In this document: piece after piece, positions 22,172 to 36,100 of the stretch | How the letters are laid out: every line of letters begins with the position of its first letter | Position numbering within the stretch: the first letter of the stretch is position 1 | Source: Archivesica marissinica | Taxonomy: Eukaryota > Mollusca > Bivalvia > Venerida > Vesicomyidae | DNA length: 64,000 nucleotides | Direction: 5' to 3' | NCBI GenBank assembly: GCA_014843695.1 | Contig: CM026404.1 | Location: forward strand, 58,143,931 to 58,207,930 | Made by a program: the position numbers and the translations under genes | Notes under the pieces: generated by a model | Told to the model about the DNA's origin: nothing | Databases searched by the model: none | Seen by the model: only the letters and a program-made list of their open reading frames with translations

Positions 22172-22340
22172 TTAGTTTATACAAATTTATTTTAGCTCTA
22201 TTGCGAAACCAGTTCTTATAACTTATACTAATTGCTCTCGAGACCTCATTCCTGATGGAATCTATCGCCACGAGGGAGAGAGAAGAGGCATATGGAATTT
22301 AAATGCCTTGCCTAAGGACACAATCGTAATGGCTCCAACA
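22172..22340 (-). mobile_element. Family 1 SINE, 5'-truncated
   Basis: Minus-strand body and 3' end (AGTTTATACAAATTTATTTT on the + strand) without the tRNA head. The sequence from 22341 to 23295 holds no recognised feature. Confidence 0.82.
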
Positions 22341-23615
22341 TTTCTTGCAACTCTCTGTGTCAATGTCCCTTCGTATGGAGCATCCACACTAGTGTATCCA
22401 GCATGGCCATTGCTGCTGAATAGTCAAGAACTATGACATTGGCCAACATCCTATGCGAGGTCTGCAACCTGGCTTTGTTTCACGTGTGCTTTGTGTCGGA
22501 GTCTTACTATGTAACTGAAGAAGCAATGCGCTGTAAGCTATTCACGTTTTAGTTGCTCAATGCAAGTCATCAACATTTCACATCGAACGTCGTAGCGATG
22601 CTCATTGGGTAATCCTCTTTCAAAATTGATCAAATTAGGTCGCTGTCTCAAAACTAGGCATAATGAGTGCTAACATTTCAAAACTCCCACAATGTGATAA
22701 CATTTTGTGTAGAGCCTTATTTAATCTATTAGATGCTAGTCTCTAGTTTGCTCAACACGTATCGATTCGTCAAAAAACAGTACCGCAACCAGAGGTAAAA
22801 TTTCAACCGAGGATATCTAGGGGCGTCCGGGGGCATGTTCCCCCTTAATAGTGTTGGGGTATAGAAGCGATTTCCTGCGTTTTCTGATTTAATGAGTTTA
22901 GACGTATAATTATGTACTGACCTTTCAGCTTTCTAGAAACATTTTATATAGCAATGGGCTATTTTTGCATTTAATGTCAATTATTTATTTTTTTACTACA
23001 TCAATTTTAACCAAGGCAGCTGCCTCGGTGTGCCTCAGTGTGGCTACGGGCATGGTAAAATTTCAGAAATCACTCCACAGCTAGGGTACCACTACTACGG
23101 TTGCTCAATTGGTGATGCTGGGGCAATAATTAACCCCACAGTAGGGTTACCTACTGTATGGGTCACATAATTTACATTGACTGCACAGTAAATGTCGTTA
23201 ACATTCATTTTCTCGTAAACCACAATGTCCAGAGCTTTCATATGTTGCAATGTACAATAAGACCTAAGTTTCTTGTTCTCTCTAATACGCAACTATACAC
23301 CTCGTCATAAATATCGCACCACCCACTTTTTTTCACTAAGTAAAACTGAATCTTCAACCTCATAAAATGGTGCTTAGAAAAGCACACTAAACTGTTTATA
23401 TGGCCTCATGTGAGCGTTCAGTCAGAAAATTGACAACACAAGACCGAATTTGAGCACTAATTGAGGGTTTATATGAGCAAACTAAAGTTCACTAAAATCA
23501 CCGTAAAATAATGTTAAATAAGTATGGCTGCCGGGGTCGTTACAACAGACACACAACACAGTTCACTTTTCATTAATGTCGAACACACTAGTAAGGTCCA
23601 CAATGACTGGCTAAC

Positions 23616-24876
23616 TCAGTATCTGGTGTAACCGCCTCGCATATGGATACCATTTTCTACACGCCGTCTCATGCTGGTCACCAGACGTCTGCTTCTCTGT
23701 TGGGGGATCTGCTGCCACTCATGCAATTCCTGAAGGTTCTGAACTGGAGGATCCCTTGCTCTCACCCTACATCCCAAAATGTCCCACAAATGCTCAATAG
23801 GATTTAAGTCTGGACTTCTGGCAGGCCATGGCGTTGTGTTGGAGATGTTGAACAACAGCTCGAGCACGATGTGGTCTGGCATTATCGTCCATGAAGACTG
23901 GACGTGTGGCGAGAGCATGGTTATCGAAATGAGGCACAACAGCACCATCCAGGATCAAGTTCTGGTACCTCTGTCCATTCAGTGTTCCGGGAACTGTGAT
24001 GAGGTCAAGTTTACAATCACAGGAACAACACCCCACACCATGGCGGATCCACCCCCAAATGGAACCTCAGCTTGAATGTTCCTCTGATCATATGCTGTGC
24101 CTCTCTGCCTCCAAACTTGTGCCCTCTCGTTTGCATGATGCAGCAAAAATCTGCTTTCATCGGACCAGTGGATCCTTCTCCATGTCCTCAGGTTCCAGCG
24201 AGCACGTGCTTGGCACCGGGCATGGCGGTGCTGATTTGTGAGGAGTGGACGTCTGATTGGTCGTCTTGCTCTCAATCCTGCAGAATTTAGGCGTCGTCTG
24301 ATGGTGCTGATGGACACTCTGTTGTATGGATACCATCCATGTCGCAGCTGTGTACATGTAGACTTTGGGCGTCGGCTGATGGTGCTGATGTGTACATGTA
24401 GACTTTGGGCGTCGTCTGATGGTGCTGATGTGTACATGTAGACTTTGGGCTTCGTCTGATGGTGCTGATGTGTACATGTAGACTTTGGGCGTCGTCTGAT
24501 GGTGCTGATGGACACTGTTGTATGGATGCCATCCATGTTGCAGCTGTGTACATGTAGACTTTGGGCTTCGTCTGATGGTGCTGATGGACACACTGTTGTA
24601 TGGATGCCATCCATGTCGCAGCTGTGTACATGTAGACTTTGGGCTTCGTCTGGCTTGGCGTACGAGAGCACGATCTTCCCTGTCATTGGTTTTTCTTGGA
24701 CGTCCAGACCTCGGCGCATCCTTCACTTCACAGGAAGCAGTATGCTTACGTATTAGCCTACTGATAACAGTGTGATTAATGTTCAGTTGTGCTCCAATAG
24801 CACGACATGACATACCAGTCTGGTGTATACCAATAATTTGCCATCTTTGGTTCAGAGGCACTGGACGCCTGGGCAT
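23616..24876 (-). pseudogene. Tc1-like DDE transposase, disrupted
   Basis: A minus-strand reading begins MPRRPVPLNQRWQIIGI at 24876 with paired helix-turn-helix segments, then the GRPRKT hook. After an internal repeat it continues with GLRARRPIRRPLLT, then HWSDESRF (first catalytic Asp), FMDDNARPHRAR (second Asp) and SPDLNPIEHLWD (third acidic residue, Glu) and ends GGYTRY before the stop at 23616. The three acidic residues are present, but the frame changes in the repeat and again near 23990 and 23800-23840, so no functional protein is made. Confidence 0.9.
24299..24655. repeat. Minisatellite inside the Tc1-like transposase
   Basis: Units of about 40 bp (TGTACATGTAGACTTTGGGC, then GTCGTCTGATGGTGCTGATG) alternate with units of about 76 bp that add a segment with GGATGCCATCCATG. 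The part reading IRRR on the minus strand is the transposase's own sequence at the array border, so the array seems to have grown from transposon coding sequence. Confidence 0.88.
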
Positions 24877-25382
24877 TTCACTGGTTGGTCAAAATAAAGC
24901 TTACTGTATGCCTACAAACAAATATTAGCTGTGTCTGCCAACATAACATACGCCTAAAGAGGCTATGTGCATACTGCATTGTTAGCAAACAGAACCCCGG
25001 ATCAAGCATGCTTGACTGAGCATGCAGGTGCAGCTCTGAACAGGGTGTGTTTGTGATATTATGTTCACAGATGGTGTAGTGTATTAAATATATACTTGTA
25101 GTTTAAAAAACCGAAAATTATATTTTTTAATTTTAAATGTGTGGTGCGATATTTATGACGAGGTGTATATTTCATAGCCCATTCAGAGTCGGCTCAATGT
25201 GAGCGATCCAGGGCCTTTATGGCTCTCTTGTTAATTATAGTGTCACCTCTATTGAAAAGGCCAGTCAGCCATTTCTGACGTGTGAGGCACTTTATGAAGA
25301 TCGGTACTTCCAGGATCCTTGCAAACCAGGGTGACAGGCAATCACTAACCGTTATTTAACTAGATGGCGGCTCATCAACCGA

Positions 25383-25642
25383 TCAAGTCCAGTGGTAACG
25401 CAGGTTCGATCCCCCGTCTGACCCTAATAAAATTAACAGTCTTTCAGATGGGACGTTAAGCCGAGGTCTCGTGTCGGTGCTTTACACCGTGCACGTACAA
25501 GAATCAGAGGAGACTCTGGAATGGGTCTCTCTCTGTATCATTGCACTATCCTCCAAACATCTAAAATAACTAATATCTTCAGGAGGCGTCGCTCATATGG
25601 GCAACCGGTAGCGACGATAAATAAACGTAAAACAACACCACC
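25383..25642 (+). mobile_element. Family 2 SINE
   Basis: A partly deleted tRNA-like head with B-box-like GGTTCGATCCCCC, then GATGGGACGTTAAGCC and GAGGAGACTCTGGAATGGG, and the tail ATAAATAAACGTAAAAC. Confidence 0.85.
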
Positions 25643-25689
25643 ATCAACCGATCATATCAGAATGAATCTCTGATACCCTTAAATAAACG

Positions 25690-25762
25690 CAACACAGGTT
25701 CGAACGTTGGACGTCACGCTCCGTAGACGAAAGCCTTAATCACTAGGCCACGGAGACGGATA
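25690..25762 (-). other. tRNA-like sequence, probably the head of a SINE relic
   Basis: On the minus strand CCGTGGCCTAGTGATTAAGG resembles an A box and ACGTTCGAACCTG a B box, at tRNA-like spacing. No complete cloverleaf could be drawn with confidence, so a SINE head is more likely than a tRNA gene. Confidence 0.45.
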
Positions 25763-26075
25763 CATCTCCTTTTCAATCTGTGCATGTATTAATTCAGACG
25801 GAGTCACGTTGTTACAAGAGGATACGCGCAAGAGGCACGTACATCAAAACCCCTAACCCTGAAAGTAATATAATATTATGCGCCACTCCCTTTAGGCTTT
25901 CGTATGAACGAACAAACCCATCTTCATTTCTGAGCAAACACAAGGTTACTCGATGCGCTTATCAGTGCGCTCACAGAGACACGCATGAATGAGCGCACGT
26001 GTACATTAATGCCCGGCATCCATGGTCTACATCCAACGATTTACGTCCATTGTGTATCATATCATCAATAAGTCC

Positions 26076-29000
26076 ACATCCCACCACGTCCATATCACAT
26101 CCCACCACGTCCATATCACATCCCACCACGTCCATATCACACCCCACCACGTCCATATCACATCCCACCACGTCCATATCACATCCCACCACGTCCATAT
26201 CACATCCCACCACGTCCATATCACATCCCACCACGTCCATATCACATCCCACCACGTCCATATCACATCCCACCACGTCCATATCACATCCCACCACGTC
26301 CATATCACATCCCACCACGTCCATATCACATCCCACCACGTCGTCTATATCACATCCCACCACGTCGTCTATATCCACCCACACGTCCATATCACATCCC
26401 ACCACGTCGTCTATATCACACCCCACCACGTCCATATCACATCCCACCACGTCCATATCACATCCCACCACGTCGTCTATATCACATCCCACCACGTCCA
26501 TATCACATCCCACCACGTCCATATCACATCCCACCACGTCGTCTATATCACACCCCACCACGTCCATATCACATCCCACCACGTCCATATCACATCCCAC
26601 CACGTCGTCTATATCACATCCCACCACGTCTATATCACATCCCACCACGTCCATATCACATCCCACCACGTCCATATCACATCCCACCACGTCCACAACA
26701 TATCCATATCACATCCCACCAGGTCCACAACATATTCATATCACACCCTACCACGTCCACAACATATCCATATCACATCCCACCAAGTCCACAACATATC
26801 CATATCCCACCCTACCACGTCCACAACATATCCATATCACATCTCACCACGTCCACAACATATCCATATCACATCTCACCACGTCCACAACATATCCATA
26901 TCACATCTCACCACGTCCACAACATATCCATATCACATCTCACCACGTCCACAACATATCCATATCACATCCCACCACGTCCACAACATACCCATATCAC
27001 ATCCCACCACGTCCAAACATATCCATATCACATCCCACCACGTCCACAACATATCCATACATTCCACCACGTCCATATCACATCCCACCACGTCCATATC
27101 ACATCACCACCACGTCCACAACATATCCATATCACATCCCACCACGTCCACAACATATCCATATCACATCCCACCACGTCCAAACAATCCATATCACATC
27201 CCACCACGTCCACAACAATCCATATCACATCCCACCACGTCCACAACATATCCATATCACATCCCACCACGTCCACAATATATCCATATCACATCCCACC
27301 ACGTCCACAACATATCATATCACATCTCACCACGTCCACAACATATCCATATCACATCTCACCACGTCCACAACATATCCATATCACATCTCACCACGTC
27401 CACAACATATCCATATCACATCTCACCACGTCCACAACATATCCATATCACATCTCACCACGTCCACAACATATACATATCACATCTCACCACGTCCACA
27501 ACATATCCATATCACATCCCACGACGTCCACAGCATATCCATATCACATCCCACCACCACTTCCATATCACATCCCACCACGTCCATATCACATCCCACC
27601 ACCTCCATATCACATCCCACCACGTCCATATCACATCCCACCACGTCCATATCACATCCCACCACGTCCATATCACACCCCACCACATCCATATCACATC
27701 CCACCACGTCCATATCACATCCCACCACCACGTCCATATCACATCCCACCACGTCCATATCACATCCCACCACGTCCATATCACATCCCACCACGTCCAT
27801 ATCACATCCCACCACGTCCATATCACATCCCCACTCCATATCACATCCACCACGTCCATATCACATCCCACCACGTCCATATCACATCCCCCACGTCCAT
27901 ATCACATCCCACCACGTCCATATCACATCCCACCACGTCGTCTATATCACATCCCACCACGTCCATATCACATCCCACCACGTCCATATCACATCCCACC
28001 ACGTCGATATCACATCCCACCACGTCCATATCACATCCCACCACGTCCATATCACATCCCACCACGTCGTCTATATCACATCCCACCACGTCCATATCAC
28101 ATCCCACCACGTCCATATCACATCCCACCACGTCGTCTATATCACATCCCACCACATCCATATCACATCCCACCACATCCATATCACATCCCACCACATC
28201 CATATCACATCCTACCACGTCTATATCACATGCCACCACGTCCATATCACATCCCACCACCACTTCCATATCACATCCCACCAAGTCCATATCACATCCC
28301 ACCACGTCGTCATATCACATCCACCACATCACATCCCACCACGTCCATATCACATCACCACCACGTCCATATCACATCCCACCACGTCCATATCACATCC
28401 CACCACGTCCATATCACATCCCACCACGTCCATATCACATCCCACCACGTCGTCTATATCACATCCCACCACGTCCATATCACATCCCACCACGTCCATA
28501 TCACATCCCACCACGTCCATATCACATCCCACCACGTCGTCTATATCACATCCCACCACGTCCATATCACATCCCACCACCACGTCCATATCACATCCCA
28601 CCACGTCCATATCACATCCCACCACGTCCATATCACATCCCACCACGTCCATATCACATCCCACCACGTCCATATCACATCCCACCACGTCCATATCACA
28701 TCCCACCACGTCCATATCACATCCCACCACGTCCATATCACATCCCACCACGTCGTCTATATCACATCCCACCACGTCCATATCACATCCCACCACGTCG
28801 TCTATATCACATCCCACCACGTCCATATCACATCCCACCACGTCGTCATATCACATCCCACCACGTCCATATCACATCCCACCACGTCGTCTATATCACA
28901 TCCCACCACGTCGTCTATATCACATCCCACCACGTCTATATCACATCCCACCACGTCCATATCACATCCCACCACGTCCATATCACATCCCACCACGTCG

Positions 29001-29182
29001 TCATATCACATCCCACCACGTCGTCCATATCACATCCCACCACGTCGTCTATATCACATCCCACCACGTCGTCCATATCACATCCCACCACGTCGTCTAT
29101 ATCACATCCCACCACGTCGTCTATATCACATCCCACCACGTCCATATCACATCCCACCACGTCCATATCACATCCCACCACG
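26076..29182. repeat. Satellite array 1: 21-bp unit with 24- and 32-bp variants
   Basis: The basic unit is CATATCACATCCCACCACGT plus one C. A 24-bp form adds CGT (CACGTCGTCTATATC). From about 26694 to 27540 most units are 32 bp, adding CACAACATATC. The array runs into the assembly gap. Units have no stop codon in any forward frame, which explains the long open frames. No start context, intron or conserved domain supports coding. Confidence 0.95.
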
Positions 29183-30182
29183 NNNNNNNNNNNNNNNNNN
29201 NNNNNNNNNNNNNNNNNNNNNNNNNNNNNNNNNNNNNNNNNNNNNNNNNNNNNNNNNNNNNNNNNNNNNNNNNNNNNNNNNNNNNNNNNNNNNNNNNNNN
29301 NNNNNNNNNNNNNNNNNNNNNNNNNNNNNNNNNNNNNNNNNNNNNNNNNNNNNNNNNNNNNNNNNNNNNNNNNNNNNNNNNNNNNNNNNNNNNNNNNNNN
29401 NNNNNNNNNNNNNNNNNNNNNNNNNNNNNNNNNNNNNNNNNNNNNNNNNNNNNNNNNNNNNNNNNNNNNNNNNNNNNNNNNNNNNNNNNNNNNNNNNNNN
29501 NNNNNNNNNNNNNNNNNNNNNNNNNNNNNNNNNNNNNNNNNNNNNNNNNNNNNNNNNNNNNNNNNNNNNNNNNNNNNNNNNNNNNNNNNNNNNNNNNNNN
29601 NNNNNNNNNNNNNNNNNNNNNNNNNNNNNNNNNNNNNNNNNNNNNNNNNNNNNNNNNNNNNNNNNNNNNNNNNNNNNNNNNNNNNNNNNNNNNNNNNNNN
29701 NNNNNNNNNNNNNNNNNNNNNNNNNNNNNNNNNNNNNNNNNNNNNNNNNNNNNNNNNNNNNNNNNNNNNNNNNNNNNNNNNNNNNNNNNNNNNNNNNNNN
29801 NNNNNNNNNNNNNNNNNNNNNNNNNNNNNNNNNNNNNNNNNNNNNNNNNNNNNNNNNNNNNNNNNNNNNNNNNNNNNNNNNNNNNNNNNNNNNNNNNNNN
29901 NNNNNNNNNNNNNNNNNNNNNNNNNNNNNNNNNNNNNNNNNNNNNNNNNNNNNNNNNNNNNNNNNNNNNNNNNNNNNNNNNNNNNNNNNNNNNNNNNNNN
30001 NNNNNNNNNNNNNNNNNNNNNNNNNNNNNNNNNNNNNNNNNNNNNNNNNNNNNNNNNNNNNNNNNNNNNNNNNNNNNNNNNNNNNNNNNNNNNNNNNNNN
30101 NNNNNNNNNNNNNNNNNNNNNNNNNNNNNNNNNNNNNNNNNNNNNNNNNNNNNNNNNNNNNNNNNNNNNNNNNNNNNNNNNN
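29183..30182. other. Assembly gap, 1,000 N
   Basis: Exactly 1,000 consecutive N. This is a conventional placeholder, so the true distance and the junction between the two satellite families are unknown. Confidence 0.99.
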
Positions 30183-33100
30183 TCTCCATTCCACCACGGA
30201 TACTCTCCATTCCACCACGGATACTCTCCATTCCACCACGGATACTCTCCATTCCACCACGGATACTCTCCATTCCATCACGGCGGCTCTCCATTCCACC
30301 ACGGATACTCTCCATTCCACCACGGATACTCTCCATTCCACCAAGGATACTCTCCATTCCACCACGGATACTCTCCATTACACCACGGCGACTCTCCATT
30401 CCACCACGAAGGCTCTCCATTCCACCACGGAGACTCTCCATCCCACCACGTCAGCTCTCCATTACACCACGGCGGCTCTCCATTCCACCACTGAGACTCT
30501 CCATCCCACCACGTCAGCTCTCCATTACACCACGGAGGCTCTCCATTCCACCACAGCGGCTCTCCATTCCACCACGGCGGCTCTCAATTCCATCACGACG
30601 GCTCTCCATTCACCACGGAGGCTCTCCATTCCACCACGGAGACTCTCCATCCCACCACGTCAGCTCCATTACACCACGGCGGCTCCATTCCACTACGGAG
30701 GCTCTCCATTCCACCACGGAGGCTCTCCATTAAATCATGGCGACTCTCCATTCCACACTGAGGCTCTCCATTCCACCACGGCGGCTCTCCATTCCACCAC
30801 GGCGGCTCTCAATTCCATCACGACGGCTCTCCATTCACCACGGAGGCTCTCCATTAAATCATGGCGACTCCATTCCACAAGGGCGACTCTCCATTCCACC
30901 ATGGCGGCCCTCCATTTCTCCACGGCGACTCTCCATTTCACCACGGCGACTCTCCATTTCACCACGGCGACTATCCATTTCACCACGGCGACTCGCCATC
31001 CCACCACGTCAGTTCTCCATTCCTCCACGACGATTCTCCATTCCACCACGGATACTCTCCATTCCACCACGGATACTCTCCATTCCACCACGGATACTCT
31101 CAATTCCACCACGGATACTCTCCATTCCACCACGGATACTCTCAATTCCACCACGGATACTCTCCATTCCACCAAGGATACTCTCCATTCCACCACGGAT
31201 ACTCTCCATTACACCACGGCGACTCTCCATTCCACCACGAAGGCTCTCCATTCCACCACGGAGACTCTCCATCCCATCACGTTAGCTCTCCATTACACCA
31301 CGGCGGCTCTCCATTCCACCACGGAGACTCTCCATCCCACCACGTCAGCTCTCCATTACACCACGGCGGCTCTCCATTACACCACGGCGGCTCTCCATTC
31401 CACCACGGCGGCTCTCCATTCCACCACGGCGGCTCTCAATTCCATCACGACGGCTCTCCATTCCACCACGGAGACTCTCCATCCCACCACGTCAGCTCTC
31501 CACACCACGGCGGCTCTCCATTCCACTACGGAGGCTCTCCATTCCACCACGGAGGCTCTCCATTCAATCATGGCGACTCTCCATTCCACCACTGAGGCTC
31601 TCCATTCCACCACGGCGGCTCTCAATTCCATCACGACGGCTCTCCATTCCACCACGGAGGCTCTCCATTCCACCACGGAGACTCTCCATTACACCACGTC
31701 AGCTCTCCATTACACCACGGCGGCTCTCCATTCCACCACGGAGACTCTCCATCCCACCACGTCAGCTCTCCATTACACCACGGCGGCTCTCCATTCCACC
31801 ACGGAGGCTCTCCATTCCACCACGGAGGCTCTCCATTCAATCATGGCGACTCTCCATTCAATCATGGCGACTCTTCATTCCACCACTGAGGCTCTCCATT
31901 CCACCACGGCGGCTCTCCATTCCACCACGGAGGCTCTCCATTAAATCATGGCGACTCTCCATTCCACAAGGGCGGCTCTCCATTTCACCACGGCGACTCT
32001 CCATTCCACCACGGCGACTCTCCATTCCACCACGGATACTCTCCATTCCACCACGGATACTCTCCATTCCACCACGGATACTCTCCATTCCACCACGGAT
32101 ACTCTCCATTACACCACGGCGGCTCTCCATTCCACCACGGAGGCTCTCCATTCCACCACGGAGACTCCATCCCACCACGTCAGCTCTCCATTACACTACG
32201 GCGGCTCTCCATTCCACCACGGAGACTCTCCATCCCAACACGTCAGCTCTCCATTCCACCACGACGACTCTCCATTCCACCACGACGGCTCTCCATTCCA
32301 CCACGGCGGCTCTCAATCCCAACACGTCAGCTCTCCATTCCACCCGACGACTCTCCATTCCACCACGGATACTCTCCATCCCACCACGCAGATCTCCATT
32401 ACACCACGGATACTCTCCACCACCACGGAGCTCTCCATTCCACACGGAGGCTATCCATCCAACCATGTCCACTCTCCATTCCACCACGGCGGCTCTCCAT
32501 TCCACCACGGCGGCTCTCAATTCCATCACGACGGCTCTCCATTCCACCACGGAGGCTCCATTAAATCATGGCGACTCTCCATTCCACAAGGGCGGCTCTC
32601 CATTTCACCACGGCGACTCTCCATTCCACCACGGCGACTCTCCATTCCACCATGGCGGCCCTCCATTCCTCCACGGCGACTCTCCATTTCACCACGGCGA
32701 CTATCCATTCCACGGCGACTCGCCATCCCACCACGTCAGCTCTCATTCCTCCACGACGATTCTCCATTCCGCCACGGATACTCTCCATTCCACCACGGAT
32801 ACTCTCCATTCCACCACGGATACTCTCCATTCCATCACGGCGGCTCTCCATTCCACCACGGATACTCTCCATTCCATCACGGCGGCTCTCCATTCCACCA
32901 CGGATACTCTCCATTCCACCACGGATACTCTCCATTCCACCACGGATACTCTCCATTCCACCACGGATACTCTCCATTCCACCACGGATACTCTCCATTC
33001 CATCACGGCGGCTCTCCATTCCACCACGGATACTCTCCATTCCACCACGGATACTCTCCATTCCACCAAGGATACTCTCCATTCCACCACGGATACTCTC

Positions 33101-36100
33101 CATTACACCACGGCGACTCTCCATTCCACCACGAAGGCTCTCCATTCCACCACGGAGACTCTCCATCCCACCACGTCAGCTCTCCATTACACCACGGCGG
33201 CTCTCCATTCCACCACTGAGACTCTCCATCCCACCACGTCAGCTCTCCATTACACCACGGAGGCTCTCCATTCCACCACAGCGGCTCTCCATTCCACCAC
33301 GGCGGCTCTCAATTCCATCACGACGGCTCTCCATTCCACCACGGAGGCTCTCCATTCCACCACGGAGACTCTCCATCCCACCACGTCAGCTCTCCATTAC
33401 ACCACGGCGGCTCTCCATTCCACTACGGAGGCTCTCCATTCCACCACGGAGGCTCTCCATTAAATCATGGCGACTCTCCATTCCACCACTGAGGCTCTCC
33501 ATTCCACCACGGCGGCTCTCCATTCCACCACGGCGGCTCTCAATTCCATCACGACGGCTCTCCATTCCACCACGGAGGCTCTCCATTAAATCATGGCGAC
33601 TCCATTCCACAAGGGCGGCTCTCCATTTCACCACGGCGACTCTCCATTCCACCACGGCGACTCTCCATTCCACCATGGCGGCCCTCCATTCCCACCACCT
33701 CCACACCACGGCGACTCTCCATTTCACCACGGCGACTATCCATTTCACCACGGCGACTCGCCATCCCACCACGTCAGCTCTCCATTCCTCCACGACGATT
33801 CTCCATTCCACCACGGATACTCTCCATTCCACCACGGATACTCTCCATTCCACCACGGATACTCTCAATTCCACCACGGATACTCTCCATTCCACCACGG
33901 ATACTCTCAATTCCCCATTCCACCACGGATACTCTCCATTACACCACGGCGACTCTCCATTCCACCACGAAGGCTCTCCATTCCACCACGGAGACTCTCC
34001 ATCCCATCACGTTAGCTCTCCATTACACCACGGCGGCTCTCCATTCCACCACGGAGACTCTCCATCCCACCACGTCAGCTCTCCATTACACCACGGCGGC
34101 TCTCCATTACACCACGGCGGCTCTCCATTCCACCACGGCGGCTCTCCATTCCACCACGGCGGCTCTCAATTCCATCACGACGGCTCTCCATTCCACCACG
34201 GAGACTCTCCATCCCACCACGTCAGCTCTCCATTACACCACGGCGGCTCTCCATTCCACTACGGAGGCTCTCCATTCCACCACGGAGGCTCTCCATTCAA
34301 TCATGGCGACTCTCCATTCCACCACTGAGGCTCTCCATTCCACCACGGCGGCTCTCAATTCCATCACGACGGCTCTCCATTCCACCACGGAGGCTCTCCA
34401 TTCCACCACGGAGACTCTCCATCCACCACCCTCTCCTTACACCACGTCAGCTCTCCATTACACCACGGCGGCTCTCCATTCCACCACGGAGACTCTCCAT
34501 CCCACCACGTCAGCTCTCCATTACACCACGGCGGCTCTCCATTCCACCACGGAGGCTCTCCATTCCACCACGGAGGCTCTCCATTCAATCATGGCGACTC
34601 TCCATTCAATCATGGCGACTCTTCATTCCACCACTGAGGCTCTCCATTCCACCACGGCGGCTCTCCATTCCACCACGGAGGCTCTCCATTAAATCATGGC
34701 GACTCTCCATTCCACAAGGGCGGCTCTCCATTTCACCACGGCGACTCTCCATTCCACCACGGCGACTCTCCATTCCACCACGGATACTCTCCATTCCACC
34801 ACGGATACTCTCCATTCCACCACGGATACTCTCCATTCCACCACGGATACTCTCCATTACACCACGGCGGCTCTCCATTCCACCACGGAGGCTCTCCATT
34901 CCACCACGGAGACTCCATCCCACCACGTCAGCTCTCCATTACACTACGGCGGCTCTCCATTCCACCACGGAGACTCTCCATCCCACCACGTCAGCTCTCC
35001 ATTACACACGGCGGCTCTCCATTCCACCACGGCGGCTCTCCATCCCACACGTCAGCTCTCCATTCCTCCACGACGACTCTCCATTCCACCACGGATACTC
35101 TCCATTCCACCACGGATACTCTCCATTACACCACGGCGGCTCTCCATTCCACCACGGATACTCTCCATTCCACCACGGAGGCTCTCCATTCCACCACGGA
35201 GACTCTCCATCCCACCATTCAGCTCTCCATTACACCACGGCGGCTCTCCATTCCACCACGGAGACTCTCCATTCAATCATGGCGACTCTCCATTCCACCA
35301 CGGCGACTCTCCATTCCACCACGGAGGCTCTCCATTCCACCACGGCGGCTCTCCATTCCACCACGACGACTCTCCATTCCACCACGAGGCTCTCCATTCC
35401 ACCACGGAGACTCTCCATTCCACCACGTCAGCTCTCCATTACACCACGGAGGCTCTCCATTCCACCACGGAGACTCCATCCCACCACGTCAGCTCTCCAT
35501 TACACCACGGCGGCTCTCCATTCCACCACGGAGGCTCTCCATTCCACCACGGAGGCTCTCCATTCAATCATGGCGACTCTCCATTCAATCATGGCGACTC
35601 TCCATTCCACCACTGAGGCTCTCCATTCCACCACGGCGGCTCTCCATTCCACCACGGCGGCTCTCAATTCCATCACGACGGCTCTCCATTCCACCACGGA
35701 GGCTCTCCATTAAATCATGGCGACTCTCCATTCCACAACGGCGGCTCTCCATTCCACCACGGCGACTCTCCATTCCACCACGGCGGCCCTCCATTCCTCC
35801 ACGGCGACTCTCCATTTCACCACGGAGACTATCCATTTCACCACGGCGACTCGCCATCCCACCACGTCAGCTCTCCATTTCTCCATTCCACCACGGAACT
35901 CCCATCCACCACGGATACTCTCCATTCCACCACGGCGACTCTCCATTCCATCACGGCGGCTCTCCATTCCACCACGGATACTCTCCATTCCATCACGGCG
36001 GCCCCACCAACCTCTCCATTCCACCACGGATACTCTCCATTCCACCACGGATACTCTCCATTCCACCACGGATACTCTCCATTCCACCACGGATACTCTC

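Larger units (their letters stand above)
23298..25165 (-). mobile_element. Tc1/mariner-type DNA transposon (inactive)
   Basis: Terminal inverted repeats CACCTCGTCATAAATATCG (left) and CGATATTTATGACGAGGTG (right) are flanked by TA at 23296-23297 and 25166-25167, the duplication of the Tc1/mariner superfamily. The element is 1,868 bp and carries a broken minus-strand transposase. It is the only DNA transposon here with both ends, both duplications and an identifiable transposase. Confidence 0.93.

Noticed and set aside
25999..31944. A 1,981-codon open frame and a second of 1,490 codons across the satellite
   Set aside because: They cross the 1,000-N gap and exist only because the repeat units lack stops in all forward frames. 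No start context, domain or splicing supports them.
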